From Streptomyces sp. NBC_00190 (GTDB taxonomy: Bacteria > Actinomycetota > Actinomycetes > Streptomycetales > Streptomycetaceae): a stretch of 64,000 nucleotides of DNA. How positions within the stretch are numbered: position 1 is the stretch's first letter; each line of letters starts with the position of its first letter. Under the pieces are notes generated by a model that was given only the letters and a program-made list of their open reading frames with translations, was not told the DNA's origin and searched no databases. The stretch lies in the NCBI RefSeq assembly GCF_036203305.1, contig NZ_CP108132.1, positions 196,074-260,073 on the forward strand, given 5' to 3'. The translations under genes were made by a program, and so were the position numbers. Shown piece by piece: positions 1 through 12,071 of this stretch.

Positions 1-267
1 CGCGATCCGCTTGGTGACCTCGACCGTACGGTCGCGGGAGGAACCTCCCGCCCCGTACGTGACGGAGACGAAGGACGGCGCGAGGGCCTCGATCCGCCGG
101 ATCGCGTCCCAGAGCGTGCGCTCCCCCGCTTCGGTCTTCGGCGGGAAGAACTCGAACGAGAAGGAGCGCCGGCCACTGGCCAGCAGTTCGCGTACGTCGG
201 GGCGGGGGCGCGCGGGTGCGGGCTCGGGGGACGGGAGCGCGGGGCGCTCGGTGAGGACTGCTGCCAT
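1..267 (-). CDS. metF: 5,10-methylenetetrahydrofolate reductase, N-terminal part (cut by window edge)
   Basis: Reverse translation from ATG at 267 gives 89 codons running off the left edge. It contains [14 protein letters not shown] and [12 protein letters not shown], the N-terminal signatures of MetF/MTHFR, which makes 5-methyl-THF for methionine synthase using a flavin and a reduced nicotinamide cofactor. An AAGGGAA ribosome site lies just upstream. metH begins 30 bp downstream of... the opposite side (its stop is at 297), so metF is the last visible gene of a co-directional metK-kinase-metH-metF series. Only the first third of the protein is visible. Identity rests on the N-terminal motifs and the gene context. 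Confidence 0.9.
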   Translation of the reverse strand, partial: MAAVLTERPALPSPEPAPARPRPDVRELLASGRRSFSFEFFPPKTEAGERTLWDAIRRIEALAPSFVSVTYGAGGSSRDRTVEVTKRIA

Positions 268-296
268 GACTCGGTTCCCTTCGGCGTCCGGAGAGG

Positions 297-3200
297 TCAG
301 CGCGCGTTGAAGTACGAGGCTTCGGGGTGGTGGATGACGATCGCGTCGGTGGACTGCTCGGGGTGGAGCTGGAACTCCTCCGAGAGGTGGACACCGATGC
401 GCTCCGGCCGGAGCAGGTCGGCGATCTTCGCGCGGTCCTCCAGGTCGGGGCAGGCCGGGTAGCCGAGGGAATAGCGGCAGCCCTGGTACTCGGTGCGGAA
501 CATGCCGTCCATGGACGCCGGGTCGGATCCGGTGATGCCCAGTTCGCCGCGGACCCGGGCGTGCCAGTACTCGGCGAGGGCCTCGGCGAGCTGCACGGAG
601 AGCCCGTGCAGCTCCATGTACTCGCGGTAGGCGTCGGCGGCGAACAGCCGGGCCGTCTCCTCGCCGATGCGGCTGCCGACGGTGACGACCTGGAGGCCGA
701 CGACGTCGGTCTCGCCGGATTCCTCGGGCCGGAAGAAGTCGGCGAGGCACAGGCGGCGGCCGCGGCCCTGGCGCGGGAAGGTGAAACGGGTCCGTTCGGA
801 TCCGTTCTCGTCGAGGATGATCAGGTCGTCGCCCTTGGACACGCAGGGGAAGTAGCCGTGCACGACGGCCGCTTCGAGCAGCCCGTCGGTGTGCAGCCGG
901 TCCAGCCAGCCGCGCAGCCGGGGCCGGCCGTCCGTCTCGATGGTCTCGGCGTCCTTGAGGCCCCACTGGCCCTTGAACAGGGCGGTCTCGTCCAGCCAGG
1001 AGGCGTAGTCCTTGAGCGGGACGCCCTTGATGACGCGCGTGCCCCAGAACGGCGGCGTGGGCACGGCGTTGTCGACGGCCACGTCCGAACGCCCGCCGGG
1101 CTCGGGCTCCGCCACCAGGAAGGGAGTGTCCCGCTTGGGCACGCGGCGCTGTTTGAGGGGCGGCAGTTCGACGCCGGGGACGCCGCGTTTGACGCCCATG
1201 AGGGCGTCCATCAGGCGCAGGCCTTCGAAGGCGTCGCGGGCGTAGCGGACTTCGCCCTCGTAGATCTCGTGGAGGTCCTGTTCGACGTAGGCGCGGGTCA
1301 GCGCGGCGCCGCCGAGGATCACCGGGTAGTCGGCGGCCAGCTTGCGCTGGTTCAGCTCCTGAAGGTTCTCCTTCATGATGACCGTCGACTTCACCAGGAG
1401 CCCGGACATCCCGATCACGTCGGCCTTGTGCTCGGCCGCGGCCTCCAGGATCGCCGAGACCGGCTGCTTGATGCCGATGTTGACGACGTTGTAGCCGTTG
1501 TTGGTCAGGATGATGTCGACGAGGTTCTTGCCGATGTCGTGGACGTCACCGCGGACGGTGGCCAGCACGATCGTGCCCTTGCCGTCGGCATCGGTCTTCT
1601 CCATGTGCGGTTCGAGATGGGCAACGGCCGTCTTCATGACCTCCGCGGACTGGAGCACGAAGGGCAGCTGCATCTGGCCGGAGCCGAAGAGCTCGCCGAC
1701 GACCTTCATCCCCTCCAGGAGGGTGTCGTTGACGATGTCCAGGGCGGGACGGGTCCGCAGGGCCTCGTCGAGGTCGGCCTCCAGGCCGTTCTTCTCGCCG
1801 TCGATGATGCGCCGCTGCAGACGCTCGTCCAGCGGCAGCGCGAGGAGCTCCTCCGCCCGCCCGTCCTTCAACGACTTCATGTTGACGCCCTCGAAGAGGG
1901 CCATCAGCTTCTGCAGGGGGTCGTAGCCCTCGCCCCGCCGGTCGTAGATGAGATCCAGGGCGACCGTGACCTGCTCCTCCTCGAACCGGGCGATCGGCAG
2001 GATCTTCGACGCGTGGACGATCGCCGAGTCCAGGCCGGCCTTGACGCACTCGTCCAGGAACACCGAGTTCAGCAGGACGCGCGCGGCCGGGTTGAGGCCG
2101 AAGGAGATGTTCGACAGACCGAGGGTGGTCTGGACGTCCGGGTGGCGGCGCTTGAGCTCGCGGATCGCTGCGATCGTCGCGATGCCGTCGCCCCGCGACT
2201 CCTCCTGGCCCGTGCAGATCGTGAAGGTCAGCGTGTCGATGAGGACGTCCGACTCACGGATCCCCCAGTTGGAGGTCAGGTCCGTGATCAGGCGCTCGGC
2301 GATGGCGACCTTGTGCTCGGCGGTACGGGCCTGGCCGTCCTCGTCGATGGTCAGCGCGATCAGCGCCGCGCCGTGCTCCTGCGCCAGCCGGGTGACCTTC
2401 GCGAACCGGGACTCGGGACCGTCACCGTCCTCGTAGTTGACGGAGTTGATGACCGCGCGGCCGCCCAGCTTCTCCAGGCCCGCCCGGATGACGGGAACCT
2501 CCGTCGAGTCCAGCACGATCGGCAGCGTCGAAGCCGTCGCGAACCGCCCGGCCAGCTCCTCCATGTCCGCGACGCCGTCACGGCCCACGTAGTCGACGCA
2601 CAGGTCGAGCATGTGCGCACCCTCACGGATCTGGTCCCGCGCCATCTCCACGCAGTCGTCCCAACGGGCCTCCAGCATCGCCTCACGGAACTTCTTCGAC
2701 CCGTTCGCGTTCGTCCGCTCCCCGATCGCCATGTACGAGGTGTCCTGCCGGAACGGCACCGTCTGGTACAGCGAAGCCGCACCCGGCTCCGGCTGCGGCT
2801 TCCGCCCGGTGACGGCCGCACCCCGCACCCGCTCCACCACCTGCCGCAAGTGCTCCGGCGTCGTACCACAGCAGCCGCCCACCAGCGACAGCCCGTACTC
2901 ACGGACGAAGGTCTCCTGCGCGTCGGCGAGCTCGGCCGCCGACAGGGGGTAATGCGCCCCCTCACTCGTGAGCACGGGCAGCCCGGCGTTCGGCATGCAG
3001 GAGAGCGGGATGCGGGCGTTGCGCGCCAGATAGCGCAGGTGCTCGCTCATCTCGGCCGGACCGGTCGCGCAGTTCAGGCCGATCATGTCGATGCCCAGCG
3101 GCTCCAGCGCCGTCAGCGCCGCACCGATCTCCGAACCCAGCAGCATCGTGCCGGTCGTCTCCACGGTCACCGAACAGATCAGCGGGACGGTGACACCGAG

Positions 3201-3746
3201 CGCCTCCATGGCGCGGCGGGCACCGATCACCGAGGACTTGGTCTGCAGGAGGTCCTGGGTGGTTTCCACGAGCAGCGCGTCGGCGCCGCCGGAGAGCAGG
3301 CCCTCGGCGTTGATCTGGTAGGCGTCGCGGATCTTCGCGTAGGTGATGTGGCCGAGGGTGGGCAGCTTGGTGCCCGGGCCCATCGAGCCGAGGACCCAGC
3401 GCTGCTGCCCCGTGGAGGCGGTGAACTCGTCGGCGACCTCACGGGCGATGCGGGCACCGGACTCCGACAGCTCGTGCACCCGCTCCGCGATGTCGTACTC
3501 GGCGAGCGCCGCGAAGTTCGCGCCGAAGGTGTTGGTCTCGACGCAGTCCACGCCCACCGAGAAGTACGCCTCGTGCACGGTGCGCACGATGTCGGGGCGG
3601 GTGACGTTGAGGACCTCGTTGCAGCCCTCCAGCTGCTGGAAGTCCTCCATCGTGGGGTCCTGCGCCTGGAGCATCGTCCCCATGGCTCCGTCGGCGACGA
3701 CCACCCGGGTGGCCAGCGCCTCGCGCAACTCGTCGGCCCGGTTCAC
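297..3746 (-). CDS. metH: cobalamin-dependent methionine synthase
   Basis: 1149 aa, close to the usual actinobacterial MetH length. It transfers the methyl group of methyl-THF to homocysteine. Domain order is an N-terminal homocysteine-binding domain ([12 protein letters not shown] near the start, Zn-ligand stretch [10 protein letters not shown]), a pterin-binding domain ([12 protein letters not shown]), a B12-binding domain with DVHDIGKN as the DxHxxG cobalamin motif, and a C-terminal SAM-binding reactivation domain. The reading frame stays open upstream to 4499, but GTG at 3746 is preferred: GGGAGG lies 7 nt upstream, the MetH homology begins there, and the GTGA overlap with the kinase stop (3743-3746) suggests translational coupling. 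Its place in a SAM cassette beside a polyketide cluster suggests a dedicated methyl supply. Confidence 0.95.
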   Translation of the reverse strand: MNRADELREALATRVVVADGAMGTMLQAQDPTMEDFQQLEGCNEVLNVTRPDIVRTVHEAYFSVGVDCVETNTFGANFAALAEYDIAERVHELSESGARIAREVADEFTASTGQQRWVLGSMGPGTKLPTLGHITYAKIRDAYQINAEGLLSGGADALLVETTQDLLQTKSSVIGARRAMEALGVTVPLICSVTVETTGTMLLGSEIGAALTALEPLGIDMIGLNCATGPAEMSEHLRYLARNARIPLSCMPNAGLPVLTSEGAHYPLSAAELADAQETFVREYGLSLVGGCCGTTPEHLRQVVERVRGAAVTGRKPQPEPGAASLYQTVPFRQDTSYMAIGERTNANGSKKFREAMLEARWDDCVEMARDQIREGAHMLDLCVDYVGRDGVADMEELAGRFATASTLPIVLDSTEVPVIRAGLEKLGGRAVINSVNYEDGDGPESRFAKVTRLAQEHGAALIALTIDEDGQARTAEHKVAIAERLITDLTSNWGIRESDVLIDTLTFTICTGQEESRGDGIATIAAIRELKRRHPDVQTTLGLSNISFGLNPAARVLLNSVFLDECVKAGLDSAIVHASKILPIARFEEEQVTVALDLIYDRRGEGYDPLQKLMALFEGVNMKSLKDGRAEELLALPLDERLQRRIIDGEKNGLEADLDEALRTRPALDIVNDTLLEGMKVVGELFGSGQMQLPFVLQSAEVMKTAVAHLEPHMEKTDADGKGTIVLATVRGDVHDIGKNLVDIILTNNGYNVVNIGIKQPVSAILEAAAEHKADVIGMSGLLVKSTVIMKENLQELNQRKLAADYPVILGGAALTRAYVEQDLHEIYEGEVRYARDAFEGLRLMDALMGVKRGVPGVELPPLKQRRVPKRDTPFLVAEPEPGGRSDVAVDNAVPTPPFWGTRVIKGVPLKDYASWLDETALFKGQWGLKDAETIETDGRPRLRGWLDRLHTDGLLEAAVVHGYFPCVSKGDDLIILDENGSERTRFTFPRQGRGRRLCLADFFRPEESGETDVVGLQVVTVGSRIGEETARLFAADAYREYMELHGLSVQLAEALAEYWHARVRGELGITGSDPASMDGMFRTEYQGCRYSLGYPACPDLEDRAKIADLLRPERIGVHLSEEFQLHPEQSTDAIVIHHPEASYFNAR

Positions 3747-4735
3747 GACGCACCTCCCAGGGACCCCAGCACGCCGTCCAGCCGCTGCTCCGCCGCGGGC
3801 CCGTACACCGCCCGGACCGTGCCGAGCAGTCCGGCGGGCTCGACCTCGTACGCCTGCGAGCCGACGGCCCGCAGCACCAGTGCCGCCATCGCGCAGCCGA
3901 GCTGGCCGGCGGCCTCCAGCGGCAGCCCCTTGCTCACCGCGGCGAGGAAGCCGGAGCGGAAGGCGTCTCCGACGCCCGTCGGGTCCTCGGCGGGCACGTC
4001 CGGTACGGCTCGCACCGTGAGGACGGGAACGCCTTCGCTGTCGATGCGCACGCCCTTCGAGCCGAGGGTGGTCACCCAGGTGCCGACCCGGGCGAGCACG
4101 TCCTCGACGCTCCACTCGGCCCGCTCGCGCAGCAGCGCGGACTCGTACTCGTTCGTGAAGAGCCAGCGGGCCCCGTCGATCAGGCCCCGCACCTCGTCCC
4201 GGGAGAGGCGGGCCAGCTGCTGGGAGGGGTCGGCCGCGAAGGGGATGCCGAGCCGGCGGCAGTCCTCGGTGTGACGGACCATCGCGGCCGGGTCGTTGGG
4301 CGAGACGAGGACCAGGTCCAGGGGGCCGCCGCGAGCGATGACCTCGCGCAGGTCGATCTCGGCGGCCTCCGCCATCGCGCCCGCGTAGAAGGAGGCGATC
4401 TGGTTGGAGTCCTGGTCGGTCATGCACATGAAGCGGGCGGTCTGGTGCCCGGCGGAGACGCGCACTCCGCCGGTGTCCACGCCGTGCTCCTTCAGCCACA
4501 CCTCGTACTCGCCGAAGTCGGGGCCGACGGCGCCGACGAGTACCGGGTCCAGCCCCAGTACGCCGAGCCCGTAGGCGATGTTGGCCGCCACCCCGCCCCG
4601 CCGGATCTCCAGGGAATCGACCAGGAAGGACAGGGAGACGTGCTCCAGCTGGTCGGGGAGCAGCTGGTCGACGAACCGGCCCGGAAAGGCCATGAGGTGA
4701 TCCGTGGCGATGGATCCTGTCACCGCTATACGCAC
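3743..4735 (-). CDS. PfkB-family carbohydrate kinase, probable adenosine kinase
   Basis: 330 aa ribokinase-fold protein. The N-terminal sugar-binding region includes RRGGVAANIAYGLGVLG, and the C-terminal PfkB signature DPTGVGDAFRSGF carries the catalytic Asp and anion-hole Gly residues. Actinobacterial proteins of this type phosphorylate adenosine. In the methyl cycle, adenosine arises when S-adenosylhomocysteine is hydrolysed, so a kinase between metH and metK would pull the cycle forward. The stop overlaps the metH start by 4 bp. Substrate is inferred from context, and another nucleoside or sugar is possible. Confidence 0.8.
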   Translation of the reverse strand: MRIAVTGSIATDHLMAFPGRFVDQLLPDQLEHVSLSFLVDSLEIRRGGVAANIAYGLGVLGLDPVLVGAVGPDFGEYEVWLKEHGVDTGGVRVSAGHQTARFMCMTDQDSNQIASFYAGAMAEAAEIDLREVIARGGPLDLVLVSPNDPAAMVRHTEDCRRLGIPFAADPSQQLARLSRDEVRGLIDGARWLFTNEYESALLRERAEWSVEDVLARVGTWVTTLGSKGVRIDSEGVPVLTVRAVPDVPAEDPTGVGDAFRSGFLAAVSKGLPLEAAGQLGCAMAALVLRAVGSQAYEVEPAGLLGTVRAVYGPAAEQRLDGVLGSLGGAS

Positions 4736-4803
4736 GTTCTCTCCTGAAGGCAGGTGGGGGCCGGACTCTCGCCGGGGCGGGGCGCGGGCGGGGCGGGGCG
4801 CTG

Positions 4804-6027
<1,224 letters not shown>

Positions 6028-6083
6028 GTCACTCCTGATGGGTTGGGACAGAGAGCACGGAGGAGACGGAAGGGACGTGGACG

Positions 6084-8219
6084 TCATACGGTGCCCAGCC
6101 GCGGGCGGCGCGCCGCGGCCGTCAGCGCCCGGGCCAGCGACCGCAGCAGGCCGGTCCCGCCGTCCGCGGCGCCGGCGACGGCGACCAGCGGCGGTTGCCA
6201 GCCGTGCGCGGCGATCCGCTCGGCGGCCCGCCAGGCGGCGTCGCCCGCACCGGAGGCCCCGCCGAGCCACACCGGCTCCCCGCGGGCGAGCGCGGGGCGC
6301 AGGGCCTGCAGGTACAGGGCCGGGTCGTCCCCGGCGGGCAGGGTGACCAGGGCCTGCGGACCGTCGTAGAACTCGGGGAGGCCGTCGTAACACCCGGGCG
6401 GCGAGCCCGGCGCCGGCAGCAGGCAGATCGTGCCCGCCCCGGGACGGGCGGCCGCGCGCAGGACGCGCGCCGCGGCTGCCGGGCGGGGCCGCACCCGCGG
6501 TACGGGGATGCCGTCGAGCAGTTCCAGGGCCCCGGACACGTCCAGGGCGCCCCGGCCGTCGGGCAGGGTGCGCAGCAGCAGGGCCGCCTGGGAGAGCAGG
6601 CCGGCCGCGTCGGCGTCCTGGAACCTGGCCCGGTCGTGGACCGAGGTCAGGACCAGTCCGCCCGAGGTGTCGTGGTGGGCGAAGAGGGTGAACGGCAGGG
6701 CGGTGTGCGCCGCGAGCACCTCCGGCGGGTCCAGCTGTACGCCCGCTTCGGCGAGTTCGTCCACGACGGCGTCGCGCCCCGGTCCCGTACCGGAGGAGCC
6801 CCAGCCGGTGTGGGCGGCGGCGGCCTGCGGTTCGAAGACGACGAGGGACTCGAAGGGCGCGGCCGCCGTGCCGCGGCGGCCGGTCCAGTCCTCGATCTGC
6901 CCGGCGGACACCCACTCGTAGGCCGCGCGGTCCAGCGCGTAGCCGCTGAGCGTGTCCAGCAGCAGGGCCACCGGCATGTGGGCCCGTACGGCCACGTCCA
7001 GCGGAAGGGAGTTGCCCAGCGCGCCGGAGAGCAGCTCGGCGCCGGCGAGGGTGATGCCGCGGCCCGAGACGGCCACCGAGAACGCGACGGCCACCGGGTC
7101 GGGGCGCCGCGCGCGAGCGGCGGCCCGGTACAGCAGCAGCGCCCACACCGCGTGCAGGGCGGTCGACTCGGTCGCCCCCTGCGCGGCTGCCCAGGCCCGC
7201 AGCCGCGCCGCCTCCAGCGGGGTGAGACGCGCGCGGTTGCGCCCGTGGCCGGGACCTTCCTGTGCCTCGCCCGCCCGGGTGCCTTGATCGTCGGACCGCA
7301 CGGCGGGCAGGGTGACGGCGTCCGGCGGCGGGGCGGCCCGCCACCAGAACTCCCGTGCGGCCGAGGTGTCCTGGCGGGCCAGCCAGTGCGCGTGGTCGCG
7401 GACGTCGGGGCGGCGCTCGCCGCCCAGCGGCCTGCCGTCGGCGAGGTAGGCGCGCAGGAAGGCCCGCAGCAGGCCGCGCACGCTGCGCTCGTCGAGGAAG
7501 GCGCGGTGGTAGGTGAACAGGATGCGGGTGGGCCCGGACGGGCTCCCCGACCCGGGCGGCGCGTCCTCGTCCAGCAGCACGATGCGCAGCTGGCCTGGGT
7601 CGCGCAGGTCGAACTCGCGCAGCCGCTCGCGCAGGACGAGGGAGTGCCAGTCGGCGCCGCCGGCGCCGTGGTGCTCGATCCGCGGATCCACCCGCGGGTG
7701 GACGACCATCGACGGCGGTGCTCCCGCGGAGTCGGCCAGCGCGGTGCGCAGGGCCGCGTCACCGTCGTACAGCGTCCGCCATGCGGCGGTGAAGCGGGGC
7801 AGGTCCAGCGGCCCGTACCAGCGGGCCAGGAGCTGCTCGACGTGGAGTCCGGCGCCGGGGCGCACGAGCGTGTCGAGCAGCAGGTCCCGCTGGAGCGGGG
7901 ACGCGGGTACGGCCGGCGGGCGCGGGCCGCGGCCGCAGTCGGCGGCCCGGGGGCGGCTGGCCGGGCCGGTGGAGCGGGTCCGGGGGCGCGGACGCGGGCG
8001 CGCGGGCGCCGCGCTGAGCAGGTCGGACAGCAGCCCGACGGGGTACGGGTGGGGCGCCACCGTCAGGGTGTGGTGGGTGTCCGAGTGCCGTTCCAGGGTG
8101 GGCTCGCAGGCCGGGAGGAGTGCGAGGGCCGCCTCCAGGTGTGCCGCCTCCAGCGGCCCGTGCAGCTCCAGCGAGGGCGGCGGGCCGGGCACGAGGACGA
8201 CCGCCATGGCCGCGCTCAT
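6084..8219 (-). CDS. NRPS condensation-like protein with thioesterase-like C-terminus, both probably non-catalytic
   Basis: 711 aa. Residues about 105-560 resemble a stand-alone NRPS condensation domain ([13 protein letters not shown] near the start). At the HHxxxDG site the sequence is HRAFLDE (residues 238-244), so the catalytic second His is Arg. The last 125 residues resemble a type II thioesterase ([37 protein letters not shown]), but the GxSxG nucleophile elbow reads GGASG, with Ala where Ser is expected. There is no carrier or adenylation domain. It starts at ATG 8219 after a strong GGAGGGAGGA and is followed by metK at 57 bp. A scaffold or carrier-binding role is inferred. The substrate is unknown. 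Confidence 0.65.
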   Translation of the reverse strand: MSAAMAVVLVPGPPPSLELHGPLEAAHLEAALALLPACEPTLERHSDTHHTLTVAPHPYPVGLLSDLLSAAPARPRPRPRTRSTGPASRPRAADCGRGPRPPAVPASPLQRDLLLDTLVRPGAGLHVEQLLARWYGPLDLPRFTAAWRTLYDGDAALRTALADSAGAPPSMVVHPRVDPRIEHHGAGGADWHSLVLRERLREFDLRDPGQLRIVLLDEDAPPGSGSPSGPTRILFTYHRAFLDERSVRGLLRAFLRAYLADGRPLGGERRPDVRDHAHWLARQDTSAAREFWWRAAPPPDAVTLPAVRSDDQGTRAGEAQEGPGHGRNRARLTPLEAARLRAWAAAQGATESTALHAVWALLLYRAAARARRPDPVAVAFSVAVSGRGITLAGAELLSGALGNSLPLDVAVRAHMPVALLLDTLSGYALDRAAYEWVSAGQIEDWTGRRGTAAAPFESLVVFEPQAAAAHTGWGSSGTGPGRDAVVDELAEAGVQLDPPEVLAAHTALPFTLFAHHDTSGGLVLTSVHDRARFQDADAAGLLSQAALLLRTLPDGRGALDVSGALELLDGIPVPRVRPRPAAAARVLRAAARPGAGTICLLPAPGSPPGCYDGLPEFYDGPQALVTLPAGDDPALYLQALRPALARGEPVWLGGASGAGDAAWRAAERIAAHGWQPPLVAVAGAADGGTGLLRSLARALTAAARRPRLGTV

Positions 8220-8303
8220 CGGAATCCTCCCTCCTTTTTCTTCTGCGTGTCTGACGTCGCTGTCTGGTGTCCGGTGTCCGGTGTCACGAGCCGTCCGGTG
8301 AGG

Positions 8304-9119
8304 TCAGCGGGCCCCCAGTTCCTCCTCCACGGCACCCATGAACCCTTCGTCGAGCATCGTTTCGACCGCGGTGTCCCGCGCGGAGTCCAGCCCGGTGTCA
8401 TGACAGGCCGTGCTGAGCAGGTACCGCCTGAGCACCCGGTGCGTGGCGAACGACCACGCGCCGCCCCCGGCCGGGCTGCCGTCGGGCCCCAGGAGTCCGC
8501 CGTCGGCCAGGCCGAAGCCGAATTCCGTGAACCCCAGCCTCAGCCCTTGTCCCAGGGCCTTGGTGTAGGCCTCCTTGAGGGTCCACAGCCGGAGCATCTC
8601 GGCGACCTGCCGCTCCGGGGGCATCCGGTCCAGTTCGGCGGCCTCGGCGGGGATGCACACCCGGTCCCGCAGCAGCTCGAAGGACATCCGCCGGCCGGCC
8701 GGCTCCACGTCCACGCCGATCCGTCCGGTCCTGCTGACACCGACGGCGATGAGGTCCTCGGTGTGGCTGAGGCTGACGTCGATCTGGCTCATGCCGCGGA
8801 TGTACGGGCGTCCGCCGATCCGGTACGACAGGTCCAGCGCGGCCGGATCGGTCCGCAGCGCCGCCGCCGCGGTGTACTTGACGACCATGCGCGAGGTGAC
8901 GAAGCGGTAGCGGACCGCGGCGTCCGGGGTGCGCCGGTAACGCTGCCAGTCGCGGCCCAGCAGCGGTCGCAGCGAGGTGTCGGCGAGCGCCGCGGTCAGC
9001 CACTCCCCCCACGTCGCGTACACGACGACGCTGCCGCGACGTTCCAGTGCCGCGGAGACCGCTTCCCAGGGCCCGTCGGGGCCGGTGACGTGGATGGGCA
9101 GCGCGCCCGCGCGGTTCAT
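8304..9119 (-). CDS. Sfp-type 4'-phosphopantetheinyl transferase
   Basis: 271 aa. It transfers the phosphopantetheine arm of CoA to Ser of acyl or peptidyl carrier proteins. The metal-binding pair is present in RIGVDVE (Asp137, Glu139), and the third acidic residue in LWTLKEAYTKALG (Glu183), so it should be active. An upstream IDVSLSHTEDLIAVGV block is also typical. ATG at 9119 overlaps the stop of the acyl-CoA dehydrogenase gene by 4 bp (ATGA). It is the likely activator of the ACP at 16836-17108 and the tandem ACP at 31154-31828, since the second PPTase in the window lacks a key Glu. Confidence 0.92.
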   Translation of the reverse strand: MNRAGALPIHVTGPDGPWEAVSAALERRGSVVVYATWGEWLTAALADTSLRPLLGRDWQRYRRTPDAAVRYRFVTSRMVVKYTAAAALRTDPAALDLSYRIGGRPYIRGMSQIDVSLSHTEDLIAVGVSRTGRIGVDVEPAGRRMSFELLRDRVCIPAEAAELDRMPPERQVAEMLRLWTLKEAYTKALGQGLRLGFTEFGFGLADGGLLGPDGSPAGGGAWSFATHRVLRRYLLSTACHDTGLDSARDTAVETMLDEGFMGAVEEELGAR

Positions 9120-10891
9120 CGGGTGAGCTCCGTACCTTCGAGGTCGCAGCTGCGGCCGGTGCGGTGCCGGCGGATCAGCTCGTCGAGCACCTGCGCCAGG
9201 CAGCCCTCGGGCAGGTCGGGCACGGCGATGCCGAGACGGCTGCCGATGCGCGTCAGCGCGAGTACGGCCCAGGCGGGGTCGGCGAGGAAGGCGTCCGTGC
9301 CGTCCTGCGCCTCCCAGACGCCGAGGACCGAGGCGGCCGCCAGGATCAGCGCGTACCGGTCGGTGAGCACGGCCACCCCGGGGCCGGCCAGCGCGGCCCG
9401 TTCGGCGGGCAGCGCCACGCAGTCCGCGCGCAGAGCCCGCAGTTCGTTCACGAAGCCGTCGGCGAGGTCACTGAGCGCGGCCATCTGCCCGCCGACCCGG
9501 CGGATCGTGGCGAGCCGGTCGGCCGCGCCCACCAGTGAGGCGGTGAGGAAGTCGTCGCCCCCGGCTATGCCCAGCAGCCGGTAGTCCAGGTCGGGCAGGC
9601 GCGCCCCGCCGCGGAACAGGCCGGGCGGTGGCTCGGGCACGCTGAACCAGGAACGGGAGGCCAGCGAGCGCAGCTGCGGGACGATGACGGCCTGGCAGGC
9701 GGCCGTTCCGGCGTGCCCGAGGCCGGCCACCGGCAGGTCGCGGACCAGCTTGTCGAGGGCGCCGTACTGCGCGTCACCGTGCGCGTAGCCGTGGCCGCCG
9801 AGCACTCCGGCGAGCTCCTCCAGGTTCTCGCGGAGCATGTCCGGTACGACGTACTTGACGGCCGCGGCCAGCACGTTGACGTGCTCGGGCAGCAGGCTCA
9901 GCGCGCGCAGCGACACGGTCGCCATGCTGTCGGCGGCCAGCAGGTCGGCGAAGACCCCGGCGAGCGGCTTGTGCCAGCGCCGGGCGACCGGAGCGGTGCG
10001 GCCCGCGGTGACGGCCCGTACGGCGGAGTGCAGGACGGTGTCCGCCGCGGCGACGGCGACGGCCGGGATCAGGCACCGGTTGACCTGGAAGGTGCGCAGG
10101 GCCAGGGCGACGCCCTCGCCCTCGCGTCCGACCAGGGTGTGCCGGGGCAGCAGGCAGTCGCTGAACTCCAGCCCGGAGAAGAGGCCGCCGCGCATGCCGG
10201 GCGTGGTGACGCGGGGCAGGTGGGCGAGGTGTCCGCGGGCGCGGGCGGCGGCGAGTACGTCGGCGTCGAGCAGGAAGACCGAGTGGCTGCGCGGGCCGCG
10301 GGCGGGCGCGGTCCGGGCGTAGACCGCGTACGCGCCGGACCGGGCGGCGTTCATGATGACGTCCTTGCGGCCGCTGAGCCGGTAGCCGCCGGGATCGGGA
10401 TCGGCGGTGAACTCGTCGCGCAGGATGCCGTTCGCGTGGGCGATCTCGTGGTGGACGATCGAGGCCCGGCCTCCGGCGAGCAGCGGCGCGGCGGCCGTGG
10501 CCCGCTGCTCCGGGTCGCCCGCGGCCCAGACGGCGGCGGTGGCGAACAGCGAGGTGATCCCGTAACCGAAGCCGAGGGCGACGTCGCGGCGGAAGACGGG
10601 GCGCAGCACCTGCGCGAGCAGGTCGGCGCGGGTCAGCCGGCCGCCCGAGCCGACGGGCACGAACTCGGCTCCGAGCCCGGCCGCGGCGAGGAGTTCCTCG
10701 GTGGCGGCGGGCGGTTCGCGCCGGGCGTCGGCAGCGGCGAGGGCGGCGATGCCGTGCGGATTGGCGGGGTCGTGCGGGTCCCCGAGGAGGCTTTCCAGGC
10801 GGGCGGCGCGGGCGGCGGCATCGGCCGCGTGGGATGCATGGGGCGCAGGGGGCGCGGCCGTGGGTAGCCGGGGTTCCAGGGAGATCGTCAT
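9116..10891 (-). CDS. acyl-CoA dehydrogenase family flavoprotein
   Basis: 591 aa from ATG 10891; an in-frame TTG at 10903 is the alternative, with GGGGAG lying directly before it. The acyl-CoA dehydrogenase fold is recognisable: GGRASIVHHEIAHANGILRDEF and GYRLSGRKDVIMNAARSG in the middle beta-domain, then a helical C-terminal domain with LEELAGVLGGHGYAHGD, where the Gly-rich turn near the flavin is expected. It would oxidise a thioester or act as a flavin oxidase on an intermediate. It lies between an aromatase gene and a PPTase, tightly spaced on the same strand. A role in an unusual starter unit or in tailoring is inferred. The substrate cannot be read from sequence. Confidence 0.82.
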   Translation of the reverse strand: MTISLEPRLPTAAPPAPHASHAADAAARAARLESLLGDPHDPANPHGIAALAAADARREPPAATEELLAAAGLGAEFVPVGSGGRLTRADLLAQVLRPVFRRDVALGFGYGITSLFATAAVWAAGDPEQRATAAAPLLAGGRASIVHHEIAHANGILRDEFTADPDPGGYRLSGRKDVIMNAARSGAYAVYARTAPARGPRSHSVFLLDADVLAAARARGHLAHLPRVTTPGMRGGLFSGLEFSDCLLPRHTLVGREGEGVALALRTFQVNRCLIPAVAVAAADTVLHSAVRAVTAGRTAPVARRWHKPLAGVFADLLAADSMATVSLRALSLLPEHVNVLAAAVKYVVPDMLRENLEELAGVLGGHGYAHGDAQYGALDKLVRDLPVAGLGHAGTAACQAVIVPQLRSLASRSWFSVPEPPPGLFRGGARLPDLDYRLLGIAGGDDFLTASLVGAADRLATIRRVGGQMAALSDLADGFVNELRALRADCVALPAERAALAGPGVAVLTDRYALILAAASVLGVWEAQDGTDAFLADPAWAVLALTRIGSRLGIAVPDLPEGCLAQVLDELIRRHRTGRSCDLEGTELTR

Positions 10892-10912
10892 CGTGGTGCT
10901 CAACTCCCCGTT

Positions 10913-11869
10913 TCAGAGGGTACGGACGGCGGATTCCGCGTGCTGGGCGGCGCGGCCGAGGGTGGCGACGCTGTTGCGGCCGAGCGCCTCGCGTACGTAT
11001 GCACGGGCCTGGGCGATGTCGGCGTCCGGGCCCAGCACCTCGGCGATCGCCTCCTCGCGCAGCAGGACGCTGTGCCGCGAGACGGCGGTGACGCCGGTCT
11101 CGTCGGGGAACAGCGACCATTCGCCGGTGTGCGCGGCGAGCAGGCGCGGTGTCGCCGTCTGCTTGTAGACGATCCGGTAGGCGTGCGGGAAGCAGATCCG
11201 GACGGACTCCGTGGTGTGCCGCGAGCCGTCGCCCGTGAGGGTGTCCACGCTCAGCAGCTGGATGCCGGGCACGTCCTCGGTCAGATTGACGCGGCTGACG
11301 TGCGGGAGGTGGGCGGGCCAGTCGTCGACTCCGTAGAGGAAGGAGTAGACGAGCTCCGGCGGCGCCTTGACCGTGACGCGGTCCTCGAAGGTGAGGAGGA
11401 GGTCGTCCAGGCTCGCCCAGTTCTCGGCGGTCTCCTTGATCCGGTCGAGTTCGGCCCTGCTGTTGGTGTCGGTGGCGCGCGCCAGCCAGGCCGCGTCGTC
11501 GGGCCGGTCCTCGGCCACGGTGAAGTCGTGGTCGAGCGTGAGCCGGGACCGCGTGGCGCCGAGCTCGTCCACGCTCCAGCGCCCGCCCATGGCCAGCGCC
11601 GGGGCCGCCGGGGTCTCCTGCCGGAAGTCGACGCGGCGGGCCACCGGGTCCATGGCGCGGCGGGAGAACCAGGACTTCACCTGGCCGTTGGCGGTGACCC
11701 ACATCTGGAACCGGTCCTCGGTCCCGTCGAAGTCGAGCCGCTCCACGTGCACGCTGGGCGGCACGATCAGCGGCCACTGGGTGGTGTCGGCGATCAGCCC
11801 GTACACCACGCCCGCGGGTGCGGTCACGTCCACCGTGTACGTCTTGTGGAGCACTCGCTCACCTGACAT
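10913..11869 (-). CDS. didomain aromatase/cyclase (ActVII-like), copy 1
   Basis: 318 aa made of two START/polyketide-cyclase halves. The first starts [33 protein letters not shown]; the second starts VTVKAPPELVYSFLYGVDDWPAHLPHVSRV. Such proteins close and aromatise the first ring of reduced type II polyketides. The linker motif [12 protein letters not shown] is shared with the paralogue at 19798-20769. It is separated from the minimal PKS genes by the exporter operon and regulator. A TCAAGCGG-containing region upstream (about 11900-11960) resembles the SARP-type repeats seen at 25013. It is probably the first gene of the run down to metK. Confidence 0.9.
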   Translation of the reverse strand: MSGERVLHKTYTVDVTAPAGVVYGLIADTTQWPLIVPPSVHVERLDFDGTEDRFQMWVTANGQVKSWFSRRAMDPVARRVDFRQETPAAPALAMGGRWSVDELGATRSRLTLDHDFTVAEDRPDDAAWLARATDTNSRAELDRIKETAENWASLDDLLLTFEDRVTVKAPPELVYSFLYGVDDWPAHLPHVSRVNLTEDVPGIQLLSVDTLTGDGSRHTTESVRICFPHAYRIVYKQTATPRLLAAHTGEWSLFPDETGVTAVSRHSVLLREEAIAEVLGPDADIAQARAYVREALGRNSVATLGRAAQHAESAVRTL

Positions 11870-12071
11870 CGGCCCGCCTCTCTCGCCCTGGACTCACGAA
11901 TGTGCCCGAGGCCGCCGGAAGCGGGGTGGAAGGCCGCTTGAGAGCCGGTCAGGGACGGTCGGGACCATGTCCTCCCCGCACACGAACGGGGCGGCGTACG
12001 TCGACGGGGTGTCGGTGTACGCCGCCCTCGGGTGGCACGAGTTGCGGGAAGCGCCCGCGTGGTCATGGCGG

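Noticed and set aside
327..4274. 1315-codon open frame on the plus strand
   Set aside because: It mirrors metH and the kinase; composition is that of an antisense frame in G+C-rich DNA, with no recognisable family.
3747..4499. N-terminal extension of metH
   Set aside because: The frame is open, but the sequence is Arg/Gly-rich shadow of the kinase gene and MetH homology starts at GTG 3746.
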